NCBI GenBank assembly: GCA_035492455.1
Contig: DATJJE010000020.1
Location: forward strand, 1-64,000
DNA length: 64,000 nt
Direction: 5' to 3'
Source of the DNA: Gp6-AA40 sp035492455
Lineage (GTDB): Bacteria; Acidobacteriota; Vicinamibacteria; Vicinamibacterales; UBA2999
The position numbers and the translations under genes are program-made. Under the pieces are notes generated by a model. That model saw nothing but the letters and a program-made list of their open reading frames with translations, had not been told where the DNA came from and did not search any database. Below are positions 1-8,274 of the stretch, piece after piece. The number at the start of each line of letters is the position of its first letter. Positions within the stretch are counted from its first letter, which is position 1.

Positions 1-2
1 CG

Positions 3-89
3 AAGATGTTCAAGGGCGACCTGCGCTTGTACGACGTGTCAGGTGGAGCGCCGCGTCCAACGTGGAAGGGCGGAGCGGCCGGACATTGA
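3..89 (+). CDS. 3' end of an unidentified gene (partial)
   Basis: Only the last 28 codons are inside the window, read in frame 3 and closed by TGA. The tail (KMFKGDLRLYDVSGGAPR and a few more residues) has the composition of a real secreted or repeat-protein C-terminus, and the two other plus frames look less protein-like. It converges on the beta-lactamase-like gene with a gap of about 20 bases. No family can be named from so short a piece. Confidence 0.35.
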   Translation, partial: KMFKGDLRLYDVSGGAPRPTWKGGAAGH

Positions 90-111
90 AGGGCCTTGCT
101 CCGCGGTGCTG

Positions 112-1068
112 CTAGCGCAGAGTCGACAGCTTTGCTTCGAACTCCACTTCGCGCGCGGCCGAGAACTGGCGGAAAATGTCGCGATTGACGAACAACTTGT
201 TGTTGGCTTTCAGTCGTGCCATCCGCTCGGTGATGGTGCCTGACGGCTGGTTCAGCGTTCCCGACCACGCGTAGGCGCCTACCTCGAGGTACACGTCAAT
301 CGGCAGCAGTTTGCGCCAGAGATCAATCGTTCGGCGCGTGGTTGCTTCAGCGATGAATCCCTGGCGACTGAGATCATCCGGATACTCCCAGCAGCAGAAT
401 TCGAGCACGCGGTAGTCGCGTCCGCCTTCGCGCACGCTATAGAGGAAGCTTGTTGACGAGGGGCTGTGTCCGGGCGAGAGGTACGCCGTGACCTTCAGCG
501 GGCCGACTTGCACGACCTCGCCGTCATAGAGCGCGCGATCGACGATCACAGCAGGGTAGCGTGGTCCGCCGCGGCCGCTGGGATCAGGCGCGGCGAACGG
601 GCTTTGCGCGTGGATGCCACGTTGCAGGTATGGCACTTCCGCGAAGCCCGCCATCACCTGCGCGCCCGTGCGCTTCTTCAATTCGGCCGCCGCGCCCGAC
701 TGATCGACGTGGCTGTGATTGAGCAGAATGGCCTTGATGTCGGACATCTTGAAGCCGAGCGACTCGATGTTCTTCTGCGTGCGATCGACCGCGGCCTCGA
801 AACCGGCACCCATGAGGATGTGCCCCTGCGGCGATGTCAGCAAGTAGCTCTCGCCGTTCGCGGACCCGACGAAGTACAGGTTCCCGAGAATCTTGAACGG
901 ATCTGCGGGCGCCGCGGTGTCTTTGATCTGCGCACGCAGTTCGAGCGACGTTGCCACGAGTTTCCTGCCCGCCTCGGCGTCCTCACGGGTAAACGGAGAT
1001 TTCGGCGTCTGTGCCGATACGGCTGCGGAGAGGCCGAAACACACGAGCATCAGGTGTGCGCGGCGCAT
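112..1068 (-). CDS. Subclass B3-like metallo-beta-lactamase fold hydrolase, altered Zn2 site
   Basis: A 318-residue protein with an N-terminal signal peptide (MRRAHLMLVCFGLSAAVSAQ), so probably periplasmic. The fold is that of metallo-beta-lactamases: HSHVDQ at residues 118-123 corresponds to the H-x-H-x-D-H motif, and SPGH gives the third ligand at H201. The Zn1 ligands (H118, H120, H201) are kept. At the Zn2 site only D122 is kept: the usual next His is Gln123, and the C-terminal ligand His (class B3 position 263) is missing in the stretch PIDVYLEVGAYAW. The protein may bind one metal or act on a non-lactam substrate, so antibiotic hydrolysis should not be assumed. A TATACT hexamer ends 9 bases before the ATG with no Shine-Dalgarno sequence, so it may be translated from a leaderless message. 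Confidence 0.8.
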   Translation of the reverse strand: MRRAHLMLVCFGLSAAVSAQTPKSPFTREDAEAGRKLVATSLELRAQIKDTAAPADPFKILGNLYFVGSANGESYLLTSPQGHILMGAGFEAAVDRTQKNIESLGFKMSDIKAILLNHSHVDQSGAAAELKKRTGAQVMAGFAEVPYLQRGIHAQSPFAAPDPSGRGGPRYPAVIVDRALYDGEVVQVGPLKVTAYLSPGHSPSSTSFLYSVREGGRDYRVLEFCCWEYPDDLSRQGFIAEATTRRTIDLWRKLLPIDVYLEVGAYAWSGTLNQPSGTITERMARLKANNKLFVNRDIFRQFSAAREVEFEAKLSTLR

Positions 1069-1136
1069 AGTGGGTGGAGTATAGAGCCAACGGGCGATGC
1101 CGTGTCCCCTGCAAGAATTCCGATCACGCCGCGCTT

Positions 1137-1506
1137 ATGACCGCTCATGTCGTTGAAGGTCTACGCGCGGCGATCTCTACTGTGGCCATGTCGGCCGGCG
1201 GGTCCGATCGTGTCGTTGTGCTGCTCGACCGGCAGATCCAGATGGCCATTGCGCGCCGGCAGCTGATTCGGTTCAAGTATGGTTCGACGATTCGCGTCGC
1301 TGAACCGCACGACTACGGCATCCAGCACGGGTTCGTGCGGCTGCTTGTCTACCAGCGTCGCGCGATGCCGTTCTCACGCGGCTGGCGGATGCTCGACGTC
1401 TCGAAGACCGGCCAGCTCGAGCTTCGACGAGACGTTCGCGGGCAGCCGCCGCGCGGCGCACGCGCATCACTTCCAGTGGGATGAACTGTTCGCGAGGGTG
1501 GAATAG
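1137..1506 (+). pseudogene. WYL-like small protein, split by a frameshift
   Basis: The first frame (ATG at 1137) encodes about 95 residues including ARRQLIRFKYGSTIRVAEPHDYG spread over residues 39 to 62, which resembles WYL-type ligand-binding modules, and then degenerates after TGQLEL into an Arg-rich tail that stops at 1484. The expected ending, FDETFAGSR followed by HHFQWDELFARVE and a TAG at 1504-1506, is intact in the neighbouring frame and begins at 1423. One extra base near 1422 explains the break. Either the gene is decayed or the assembly has a one-base error. It converges on the XRE-ATPase gene with a 14-base gap. Function unknown; stand-alone proteins of this type are probable sensors or DNA-binding accessory factors. 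Confidence 0.6.
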
Positions 1507-1520
1507 CACTGAGAAACCGA

Positions 1521-3866
1521 TCAACCCCGTCTGGTGTCGATTTCGTTCATCAACGAATCGATCGACGTCTTCCTTCCGGCCGCGTGGGCGCGGGCCCATC
1601 GTTCCGGGCCGAGACGCGCACTGACCGCTCGCTCAGTGTCTTCCCGAAGCTCGTTGACGGACCGATCGACAATCATTGCACCCGTCGACTCAGTGACAGC
1701 GTGCCGTGTGCCGAGGATCTGGGCCGCCCACGCATCGTCGCCCTTCAGCGCCGCCGCTGCGGCGAGAGGGATCAATGTGTGGACGAAGGCGAATTTGTCA
1801 TGGAGCTCACGGATCTGGACGAGGCTGTCACGGACCAGCGCAATCGCTTCGCCGGAGTTGCCTCGCCGGGCGGCCAGCGTGGCTCGAAGATAGAGCGGCA
1901 GCAACATGAACCACGGCCCGCTGCCTCGTAGTCTCTCATCGGCTTCACGGAGCAGGCGCTCCGCCTGGTCGAAATCTCCGGTCGCCAGCGCGACCCGCGC
2001 CATTCCCGTCAGGGCATTCCCCACACGCCACGGAGTCGGGTTGCTTCCGGATTCTCTGAGACTGCGGTCGTAACAGTGGAGCGCGGCCTCCTCATTTCCG
2101 CTGATATGTTCGAGGTGACCCAGCAGAAGTTCGGCGACCGGGACCCAATCTCGATTGATGCTGCTCGATGCAAGCGCGAGAGCGCGGGTTGCGGCAGCGC
2201 GCGACTTTTCGAATTCGGCCTGCGTGTACCTCATCACCCCCGCTCCAACCAGCGCCGCAGATTCCACGGCTGGCGGCAGCGACGGCAACGCGAGCATCCG
2301 TTCGTACCATTCGAGGCCTTCGTTGGCGTGGCCGCGGATCACCCAGAAGAAGAACAGCCGGTAAATGATGGCGGACGCTTCGGCCGAACGACCGCGCTCG
2401 AGGAGCCATGTGAGGGCGCAGCGGTAGTTCTCGAGATCGTCTCTCACCCGGTCCAACCATTCGCCTTGCGCCGGACCCACAAGTCCTTCCGCAGCCAGGG
2501 ACGCTTCAGCGATGCAGTAGCGTACGAGGCCTTCCATTGCGTCGTCGCGCTCGCTCGCCGCGCCGAGCTCGAGCGCGGCATACGCCCGCACGGTTTCGAG
2601 CATGCGGTAGAGCGGACGCGTCGGCACCGAGATCGGTGCCCGCAGCAGAAGACTCTTATCGACCAAGCCGGCCGTCGCCGCGAGCGCTTCATCGCTCACG
2701 GTGACCGCACCCTCCTGTCCGCTCACCACCGCAGCCGCAGCTTCGATCGGAAAGTCACCGGAGAGTACACCGAGCCGCCGGAATACCCGCTGCTCGGTGG
2801 GGGCGAGCAGTTGATAGCTCCAAGCGACCGTCGCATTCATCGTTTGCTGGCGTTCCGGGAGATCGCGCGGCCCGATGGCCGAGAACAGCACGTTCTGCGC
2901 GAGGCGTCGGAGCAGATCCTCCGGTGTCAGTACCTTCAGCCACGGGGCTGCCAATTCGAGGGCGAGCGGCAACGCATCGAGCCGACGACAGATCGAGGCA
3001 ACGGTTGCGCCGTTCGCCGACGTCAAGCGAAAGTCGGGCTGGGCATCGCGAACACGCTCCACAAACAGCCTTACTGCGGGCGAACGCGCAAGATCGGCCG
3101 GCGACAGGTCATCTGCTTCCAGGGTCAATGGAAGCGGCCCGACGCCATATTCGCGCTCGCCGCGTACGCGCAGCGGAGCGCGGCTCGTGACGAGCACACT
3201 GAGCGCCGCCACCGATGACAGGAGCTCCGCCACGAGCGGCGCCGCGTCGAGGATCTGCTCAAAATTGTCGAGTACCAGCAGAGTGGGGCGCCCGTCGCAC
3301 CAGGCGCGGACATGCTTCGATAAGTTCAGCGCGCTGATGTCAAGCAGACCGAGAGCCTCGGCGATCTCTGCCGCGACGAACGCCGGATCGCGAATAGCCG
3401 CCAATGGGACGAACACCGCACGGGCGGCGCCTTCGACGGCGATCCTCCGCGCAACCTCCTGCGCGAGACGCGTCTTCCCGGCGCCTCCAGGCCCGGTAAG
3501 TGTGACGAGCCGGACTGCGCGGTCGGCCAGCCAGGCACGAAGCGTCTTCAGGTCTTCGTCGCGACCGAGCAGCGCGGTCAGAGCGAGCGGCAGGGAACCG
3601 TCGCTCAATTCATCAACGACCGCCGTGTGAGGCGCCGCCCGCCCGCTCGCGAGGAGCGCATCGCGCGACGCCTCGGTCAGGTCAAGGGCTGCCGACAGTG
3701 CTCGCACGGTATCGCCGTGCGGCCGCCGGCGTTCCCCGCGCTCCAGCGCGCTGACGGCGTGCACCGACAGCCCCGCAACTGTCGCGAGCTCCTCCTGCGT
3801 GAAGCCTGCGGCTTCCCGGAGCGCTTTCAATTGCGCCCCAAATGACCCCGGAGCGCCGGATTTCAT
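1521..3866 (-). CDS. XRE-family transcriptional regulator with NB-ARC-like ATPase and TPR-like tail
   Basis: A 781-residue regulator. Residues 10-66 form a Cro/C1 helix-turn-helix (FTQEELATVAGLSVHAVSALERG). A STAND-type ATPase follows, with Walker A GPGGAGKT at 125-132 and Walker B LLVLDNFE near residue 205. The second half is helical, Ala/Leu rich and TPR-like, the usual ligand- or partner-sensing part of the predicted-ATPase family COG3903. The ATG at 3866 was chosen because the long upstream extension of the frame is Arg/Ser-rich, lies across the divergent SDR gene and has no protein character, whereas the HTH begins right after this ATG. It is divergent from the SDR gene, with 103 bases between starts, so that gene is a plausible target. 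Confidence 0.85.
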   Translation of the reverse strand: MKSGAPGSFGAQLKALREAAGFTQEELATVAGLSVHAVSALERGERRRPHGDTVRALSAALDLTEASRDALLASGRAAPHTAVVDELSDGSLPLALTALLGRDEDLKTLRAWLADRAVRLVTLTGPGGAGKTRLAQEVARRIAVEGAARAVFVPLAAIRDPAFVAAEIAEALGLLDISALNLSKHVRAWCDGRPTLLVLDNFEQILDAAPLVAELLSSVAALSVLVTSRAPLRVRGEREYGVGPLPLTLEADDLSPADLARSPAVRLFVERVRDAQPDFRLTSANGATVASICRRLDALPLALELAAPWLKVLTPEDLLRRLAQNVLFSAIGPRDLPERQQTMNATVAWSYQLLAPTEQRVFRRLGVLSGDFPIEAAAAVVSGQEGAVTVSDEALAATAGLVDKSLLLRAPISVPTRPLYRMLETVRAYAALELGAASERDDAMEGLVRYCIAEASLAAEGLVGPAQGEWLDRVRDDLENYRCALTWLLERGRSAEASAIIYRLFFFWVIRGHANEGLEWYERMLALPSLPPAVESAALVGAGVMRYTQAEFEKSRAAATRALALASSSINRDWVPVAELLLGHLEHISGNEEAALHCYDRSLRESGSNPTPWRVGNALTGMARVALATGDFDQAERLLREADERLRGSGPWFMLLPLYLRATLAARRGNSGEAIALVRDSLVQIRELHDKFAFVHTLIPLAAAAALKGDDAWAAQILGTRHAVTESTGAMIVDRSVNELREDTERAVSARLGPERWARAHAAGRKTSIDSLMNEIDTRRG

Positions 3867-3969
3867 AAACGCCCATCTTATTACTCTTGACGCCCGTGCG
3901 GGTTTCGTACGCGTTACGTGCGGGTGTTGTGTGTGGTTACCGAATCGCCCGGCCTCCACACTGAACCCC

Positions 3970-4923
3970 ATGACGAGCGGCACGGCCGCAACCACATTTG
4001 TCACCGGAGCGGCGGGATTCATCGGCATCGAGCTGGTGAAGATCCTGGTCAGCCGCGGCCATCCGGTGTTCGGCCTGGCGCAATCCGCACGGGCGGCCGA
4101 TTCCGTTCGCCGCGCCGGAGGGATACCCGTCATCGGCGACCTGCTCGAGCCCGGCGCCTGGCAGGACGAAGCGACGGCGGCGGATTGGGTCTTCCACATC
4201 CCGCCGCATCCGCAACCTGGACCGCGAGTGACTCGTAAACGCGACGCGGCCGCCACCCGCGCACGATTGTCGATGGATGCGCACTTGCTCGACGCGGTGG
4301 CGACAGGGACAACGCGACGAATCGTGTACGTCACCGACGCGAGCTGCTATGGCAGTCGGGGTTCGCGTCGCATTACCGAAGACGAACCGCTGCAGCCGTC
4401 CGAGTGGGGACGATGCCTGATTCCGGCGCTCGAGCGCGTCGAGGGATATCTCGTCTGCGGGCTGCCGATCGTCACGGCGCTGCCGGGATGGGTCTACGGA
4501 GACGGTTCGTGGTTTCTTGACTACGTCATCGAACCGGTCATGAAGGGCCGGCCTGTCTTCCAGTTCGGGAAAACCGGCCCGTTAGTGTCGCCCGTTCACA
4601 TCCACGACTGTGCTCGTGCGTTGGTGCATCTGGCGGCGCACGGCGAAACGGGCCGGCGTTATTTCGTCGTGAACAGCGATCCAGTCTTTCTGAGCGAATT
4701 TGCCGACCTGTTCGCTCGGGCCGCGAAGCGCCGGCTCCGTGTATGGCCACTGCCCGGTGCCGCGGCCCAATACCTTCTCGGTCGCGGGCAGGCCGACTAC
4801 ATCCAGTCGAACGCGGTGTTCTCGAACGTCCGCCTACGCGCGACCGGATTTCGGTTCGTGTACCCCACGCTCGAACAGGGAGTCCAGCAAGTTCTCGCGG
4901 CGATGCAGGAAAGAACGGGATAG
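3970..4923 (+). CDS. Extended SDR / NAD-dependent epimerase-like protein
   Basis: 317 residues. The N-terminal Rossmann signature TGAAGFIG at residues 12-19 binds NAD(P) in the extended short-chain dehydrogenase family. Downstream elements typical of sugar epimerases are present (GWVYGDGSWF, a C-terminal substrate-binding part). The catalytic YxxxK pair is not recognisable: the segment that should hold it reads EWGRCLIPALERVE. The protein may therefore bind a nucleotide without redox chemistry, or use other residues, as atypical SDRs do. It is divergent from the XRE-ATPase regulator. The start ATG at 3970 sits directly before the Rossmann strand; a longer frame upstream lacks protein character. 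Confidence 0.75.
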   Translation: MTSGTAATTFVTGAAGFIGIELVKILVSRGHPVFGLAQSARAADSVRRAGGIPVIGDLLEPGAWQDEATAADWVFHIPPHPQPGPRVTRKRDAAATRARLSMDAHLLDAVATGTTRRIVYVTDASCYGSRGSRRITEDEPLQPSEWGRCLIPALERVEGYLVCGLPIVTALPGWVYGDGSWFLDYVIEPVMKGRPVFQFGKTGPLVSPVHIHDCARALVHLAAHGETGRRYFVVNSDPVFLSEFADLFARAAKRRLRVWPLPGAAAQYLLGRGQADYIQSNAVFSNVRLRATGFRFVYPTLEQGVQQVLAAMQERTG

Positions 4924-4989
4924 GCGTCGATCGTCTGCGATTCCCGCAGCGCGACCGTCAGGTCCCACGTCAAGGAGCAAGGTGCAGAG

Positions 4990-5628
4990 ATGATGAAAAA
5001 GGCAATCGTGATGGTGTTCGGAACGTTAGTCGTTGTCGCTTGTGGTCAAACGTCGCCTCCCTCGAGTCCGTCATTGATCCCACCGGTCGGGTCATCGACG
5101 TCTGGCGACGCAGGAAACACGGTATCCACGCCATACGGGTCGCCGCTCCGTTCACAAGGACAACGGCGAGCGGGATTCGGCTTCAACGGTACCGTCAGCG
5201 GCTTCCCGAAGGGCATCGTGTTTCTGACCGGGGGCGGCTCATACGACCGCGAGTCGAATTTCGTCGATGCGGCGGGCGGCTTCAGGTGCGTCGACGCAGT
5301 TCTGCAGGGACCGTTGAGCATGAGCATCAATCCGAACGACCCGGGCCCGTGCCTTACCGATCAGGGCATCCGCTGGGATACGGCGGCGTTGCTGGACAGC
5401 ACGCCATTCAAGTGCACCGCCTCCGCTCGCGAGGAGACGGCGGTGACCAGCGATAACACGGTCGTACTGCAGGCGGACTTCTATCGGGCGGGCGACGGCG
5501 ACGACGAGTCGTTCACCGCGAAGATGATCGTGTCCGATGGCGATATTTCCTCCAATTTTCCGGGAGCAAATATCTGGGTGCAGGGCGTGGGATGCGGCAC
5601 GGCCCAGACCGTGAACTTCAATCATTGA
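4990..5628 (+). CDS. Predicted lipoprotein of unknown function
   Basis: 212 residues with a lipoprotein signal (lipobox VVAC, Cys18), followed by a Ser/Pro-rich linker that suggests a flexible tether on the outer face of a membrane. The mature part carries four Cys residues, which may form disulfides in the periplasm. No family is recognised. AAGGAG lies about 13 bases before the first ATG at 4990; a second ATG follows immediately. The gene follows the SDR gene on the same strand and precedes a sigma-54 activator, but nothing in the sequence ties them to one function. Confidence 0.7.
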   Translation: MMKKAIVMVFGTLVVVACGQTSPPSSPSLIPPVGSSTSGDAGNTVSTPYGSPLRSQGQRRAGFGFNGTVSGFPKGIVFLTGGGSYDRESNFVDAAGGFRCVDAVLQGPLSMSINPNDPGPCLTDQGIRWDTAALLDSTPFKCTASAREETAVTSDNTVVLQADFYRAGDGDDESFTAKMIVSDGDISSNFPGANIWVQGVGCGTAQTVNFNH

Positions 5629-5663
5629 CTTGGCGGACGACTTGCGGGATTGGGGAGTGAAGA

Positions 5664-6617
5664 GTGAATCCGTACACCATCATTGGCCAGAGCCATGCCA
5701 TCGGCGAGGTGATCCGTCAGATCGAGTTGGTATCGGCGACTCGCAGCACGGTGTTAATTACGGGCGAAACGGGTACGGGCAAGGAACTGGTTGCCCACGC
5801 CGTGCACGCCCGCGGCCGGCGACCCGACGCTCCATTTATCAAGGTCAACTGTGCGGCAATCCCCGAAACGTTGATCGAATCGGAACTCTTCGGCCACGTC
5901 CGCGGCGCCTTCACTGGCGCCACGGGCCCGAAGAGGGGCAAGTTCTCGCTCGCCAACGGCGGTTCAATCTTTCTCGACGAGATCGGAACGATGAACGTGG
6001 GCCTGCAGGCCAGACTTCTGCGCGTTCTGCAGGAGCGAGAAATCGAGCCGCTCGGAGCGGAGCGGGCGGAACACGTTGACATTCGGGTGATCGCCGCCAC
6101 CAACCGCGACCTGCGTCAACTCGTCCACGAAGGCCGGTTCATGGACGATCTGTTCTATCGGCTGTATGTGGTCCCAATCGTCGTGCCTCCGCTTCGCGAA
6201 CGGGTGGAGGATATTCCGATGCTGGTGGCCTACTTCATCGACAAGCACTCGACGCGGAACGGCAAGTCGATCGATGCCCTGGAGAATGGAGTGATCGAGC
6301 TGCTCCAGCAGCATCACTGGCCGGGGAATGTGCGCGAGCTCGAAAATACGATCGAGCGCGCGGTCGTGTTATCAACCGGTTCGACGATCACTCGCAGCGT
6401 CGTGACGACTGATACCGGGACGACCGCCCGGTCGGGCGGCGTTCCCTCATTCAAACTGCGCCAGAACGTCGAATGGATCGAACGCGAGACGATTCGCCGG
6501 GCGCTCGAGGTATCGCCGCTCAAACGGCAGGCCGCGCGATTGATGGGCATCAGTCCTCGCGCCCTTTCGCACTATCTCGCCAAGTACCCACTCGTCGATG
6601 AGCATCCCCGGACCTGA
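5664..6617 (+). CDS. Sigma-54-dependent transcriptional activator lacking a receiver domain
   Basis: 317 residues, essentially only the AAA+ engine and a DNA-binding tail. Walker A GETGTGK is at residues 34-40, the sigma-54-contacting loop GAFTGA at 81-86 and Walker B around GSIFLDEIG near 100. A Fis-type helix-turn-helix occupies about 285-307 (RQAARLMGISPRALSHYL). No receiver, GAF or PAS input domain precedes the ATPase, so activity is probably set by expression level or a partner protein, as in PspF. The start is GTG at 5664. The next gene begins 10 bases downstream and is probably co-transcribed. Confidence 0.9.
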   Translation: MNPYTIIGQSHAIGEVIRQIELVSATRSTVLITGETGTGKELVAHAVHARGRRPDAPFIKVNCAAIPETLIESELFGHVRGAFTGATGPKRGKFSLANGGSIFLDEIGTMNVGLQARLLRVLQEREIEPLGAERAEHVDIRVIAATNRDLRQLVHEGRFMDDLFYRLYVVPIVVPPLRERVEDIPMLVAYFIDKHSTRNGKSIDALENGVIELLQQHHWPGNVRELENTIERAVVLSTGSTITRSVVTTDTGTTARSGGVPSFKLRQNVEWIERETIRRALEVSPLKRQAARLMGISPRALSHYLAKYPLVDEHPRT

Positions 6618-6627
6618 GGACAACAAC

Positions 6628-7011
6628 ATGAGATTTGCCCGTATCGTGTTTGTCATCGCCGGCCTCTGGGGCATCGCGGTGCTGACGCCGTTGTACTGGC
6701 TCGTCGACGTGACGGGCCGTGGTTACAGTCCGCCCGCCGATAATCCGCACTTCTTCTATGGCTTCATTTCAGTTGCCATGGCTTGGCAGATTGCGTTTCT
6801 GGTTATCGGGTCGGAGCCGCTGCGGTTTCGCCCGATCATGATTCCGGCCGTGCTCGAGAAGTTCGGACACGTTGTGACGCTGGCATTGCTGTACGGCCAG
6901 GCGCGTATCTCGGCGCAGGACGCCCAAGCCGCGGTCCCGGACCTGGTGTTGGGCATCCTCTTCATCATCGCGTTTGCGACGACGCGGAAGTCGGTGCGGC
7001 GCGATGCGTGA
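6628..7011 (+). CDS. Small integral membrane protein
   Basis: 127 residues with about four hydrophobic segments (roughly residues 3-25, 45-65, 80-95 and 105-120) and a basic tail TTRKSVRRDA. No known family is recognised. It starts 10 bases after the sigma-54 activator, with a modest GAGGA ribosome-binding element, and is probably in its operon. The ATG at 6628 is preferred over an in-frame ATG at 6598 because the latter overlaps the activator and adds a non-hydrophobic stretch. The 3' end overlaps the convergent VOC gene by 47 bases. Confidence 0.7.
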   Translation: MRFARIVFVIAGLWGIAVLTPLYWLVDVTGRGYSPPADNPHFFYGFISVAMAWQIAFLVIGSEPLRFRPIMIPAVLEKFGHVVTLALLYGQARISAQDAQAAVPDLVLGILFIIAFATTRKSVRRDA

Positions 7012-7456
7012 GTTCCCACGCATGCCAGGGAACGACGCCCTGTTCAGGGCGCGGCGCGTCTGGCAGCATGGCGATGTACTCCAGCAAATGACCATCGGGA
7101 TCATGAAAGAAGACTGATGCGGCGGCCATCCACGCAAACACGACAGGCTCGTCTGTCGGGTTTCCGTCAAAGTCGAGCGGTGTGATGCCCGCAGATCGCA
7201 ATGCGGCCGGAGCTGCAATGACATCTGCAAGGCTTGCGCGAAAGGCCGTGTGCAGCGCCATCCTCTGCGGGCCCGAGCCGCTTCCCCACAGTCCAAGCAT
7301 CGCGTTCCCGGCGGGCCCGATCCAGAAGAAGGCGGCCTGTCGGGCGGACGCGATGTGGGCCAGCTGAAGTCCCACGGCGTCCCGATAGAACCTGACCGCT
7401 CGATCGAGGTCGGTTACCGGCAGGTGCGTTTCAAACAGGTTCTGGACGGGAATCAT
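6965..7456 (-). CDS. VOC-superfamily (glyoxalase-like) protein
   Basis: 163 residues with the paired beta-alpha-beta-beta-beta modules of the vicinal-oxygen-chelate superfamily. Metal ligands are visible at the expected places: H11 (ETHLPVTDL), H69 (MALHTAF) and E126 (GHLLEYIAM). The DLDRAVRFYRDAVGL segment is the classic first helix of this family, shared with glyoxalase I, fosfomycin-resistance proteins and extradiol dioxygenases. The substrate cannot be inferred. The start ATG at 7456 begins just before the first strand. The 3' end overlaps the convergent membrane-protein gene by 47 bases. Confidence 0.85.
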   Translation of the reverse strand: MIPVQNLFETHLPVTDLDRAVRFYRDAVGLQLAHIASARQAAFFWIGPAGNAMLGLWGSGSGPQRMALHTAFRASLADVIAAPAALRSAGITPLDFDGNPTDEPVVFAWMAAASVFFHDPDGHLLEYIAMLPDAPRPEQGVVPWHAWELTHRAAPTSASSQTR

Positions 7457-7554
7457 CGGCTGATCTCCTTCTGCGGCAATCGTACGAGCGATGTACGGGA
7501 CCTGTGGGAGTGCTGGTGCTGTTCGTCGCGGCGTTCGCACTTCACACTGGTCAT

Positions 7555-8274
7555 ATGGGAATTGACGGAGGGGGGATTGCGTTCGCGGAAGGCTTCGACC
7601 AAGTTGTTCTGCCCCATCTTGACGCAGGTTACCGGTTGGCGCGCTGGCTGATACGGAATGAGGCCGACGCGGAAGATGCCGTGCAGGACGCGTCGTTGCG
7701 TGCCTTTCGATACTTCCGGACATTTTCCGGCGGCAATGGGCGCGCCTGGTTCCTCAGAATCGTTCGCAACACCTGCTGTGGCCGGCGCGGCGGCCGCGTT
7801 CAAACGACCACCGATCCGTTCGACGAAGAGCAACACCAGACAGCTCAGCCCACATCCGATCCTGAGACGCTGTTGCTTCAAACTCATGACGTCGCCTTGA
7901 TCGATGAGGCGATGCACGATCTGCCGGATCGTTTTCGCGAGGTGCTCGTGCTCCGAGAGCTGGAAGGGCTCTCGTACAGGGAGCTGGCTGACGTCACGGG
8001 CATTCCCGTAGGAACGGTGATGTCCAGGCTTTCACGCGCGCGCCAGGCTTTCCGCATCGCGTTCGAACGCCGATCGGGGCGGTGTGGCATTCGGAGAGGC
8101 TCCGGTTTCACTGCTGGAGATCCCGCACAAATTCGTCGAGCTCCTGATCGTTCAGATCCGATACCGCCCAGAACGACATGCCACCGCGAATCCAGTGGCG
8201 TACCTGAAATCCTCGAACCGAGCGAGAGTCGGTCGCCGCACGTGCGTCCGAAGCAGGCCCGACGAATAGATTGA
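7555..8274 (+). CDS. ECF sigma-70 family RNA polymerase sigma factor with extended C-terminus
   Basis: 239 residues from ATG 7555. Region 2 (ARWLIRNEADAEDAVQDASLRAFRYF) and region 4 (LPDRFREVLVLRELEGLSYRELADVTGIPVGTVMSRLSRAR) are complete. The protein is clearly paralogous to the second ECF gene at 8839-9360, sharing the starts DQVVLPHLD/EDVVLPHLD and the region 4 core. Family members normally end about 10-15 residues after region 4. Here the frame continues about 70 more residues, rich in Arg, Pro and Ser, of which 55 codons are read antisense to the end of the anti-sigma gene. The tail may be real read-through or reflect loss of the original stop. It converges on the anti-sigma gene with a 167-base overlap. 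Confidence 0.85.
   Translation: MGIDGGGIAFAEGFDQVVLPHLDAGYRLARWLIRNEADAEDAVQDASLRAFRYFRTFSGGNGRAWFLRIVRNTCCGRRGGRVQTTTDPFDEEQHQTAQPTSDPETLLLQTHDVALIDEAMHDLPDRFREVLVLRELEGLSYRELADVTGIPVGTVMSRLSRARQAFRIAFERRSGRCGIRRGSGFTAGDPAQIRRAPDRSDPIPPRTTCHRESSGVPEILEPSESRSPHVRPKQARRID

Noticed and set aside
2076..3218. 380-codon plus-strand frame across the XRE-ATPase gene
   Set aside because: Arg/His/Glu-rich composition typical of antisense frames in GC-rich DNA; the minus-strand protein has HTH and Walker motifs.
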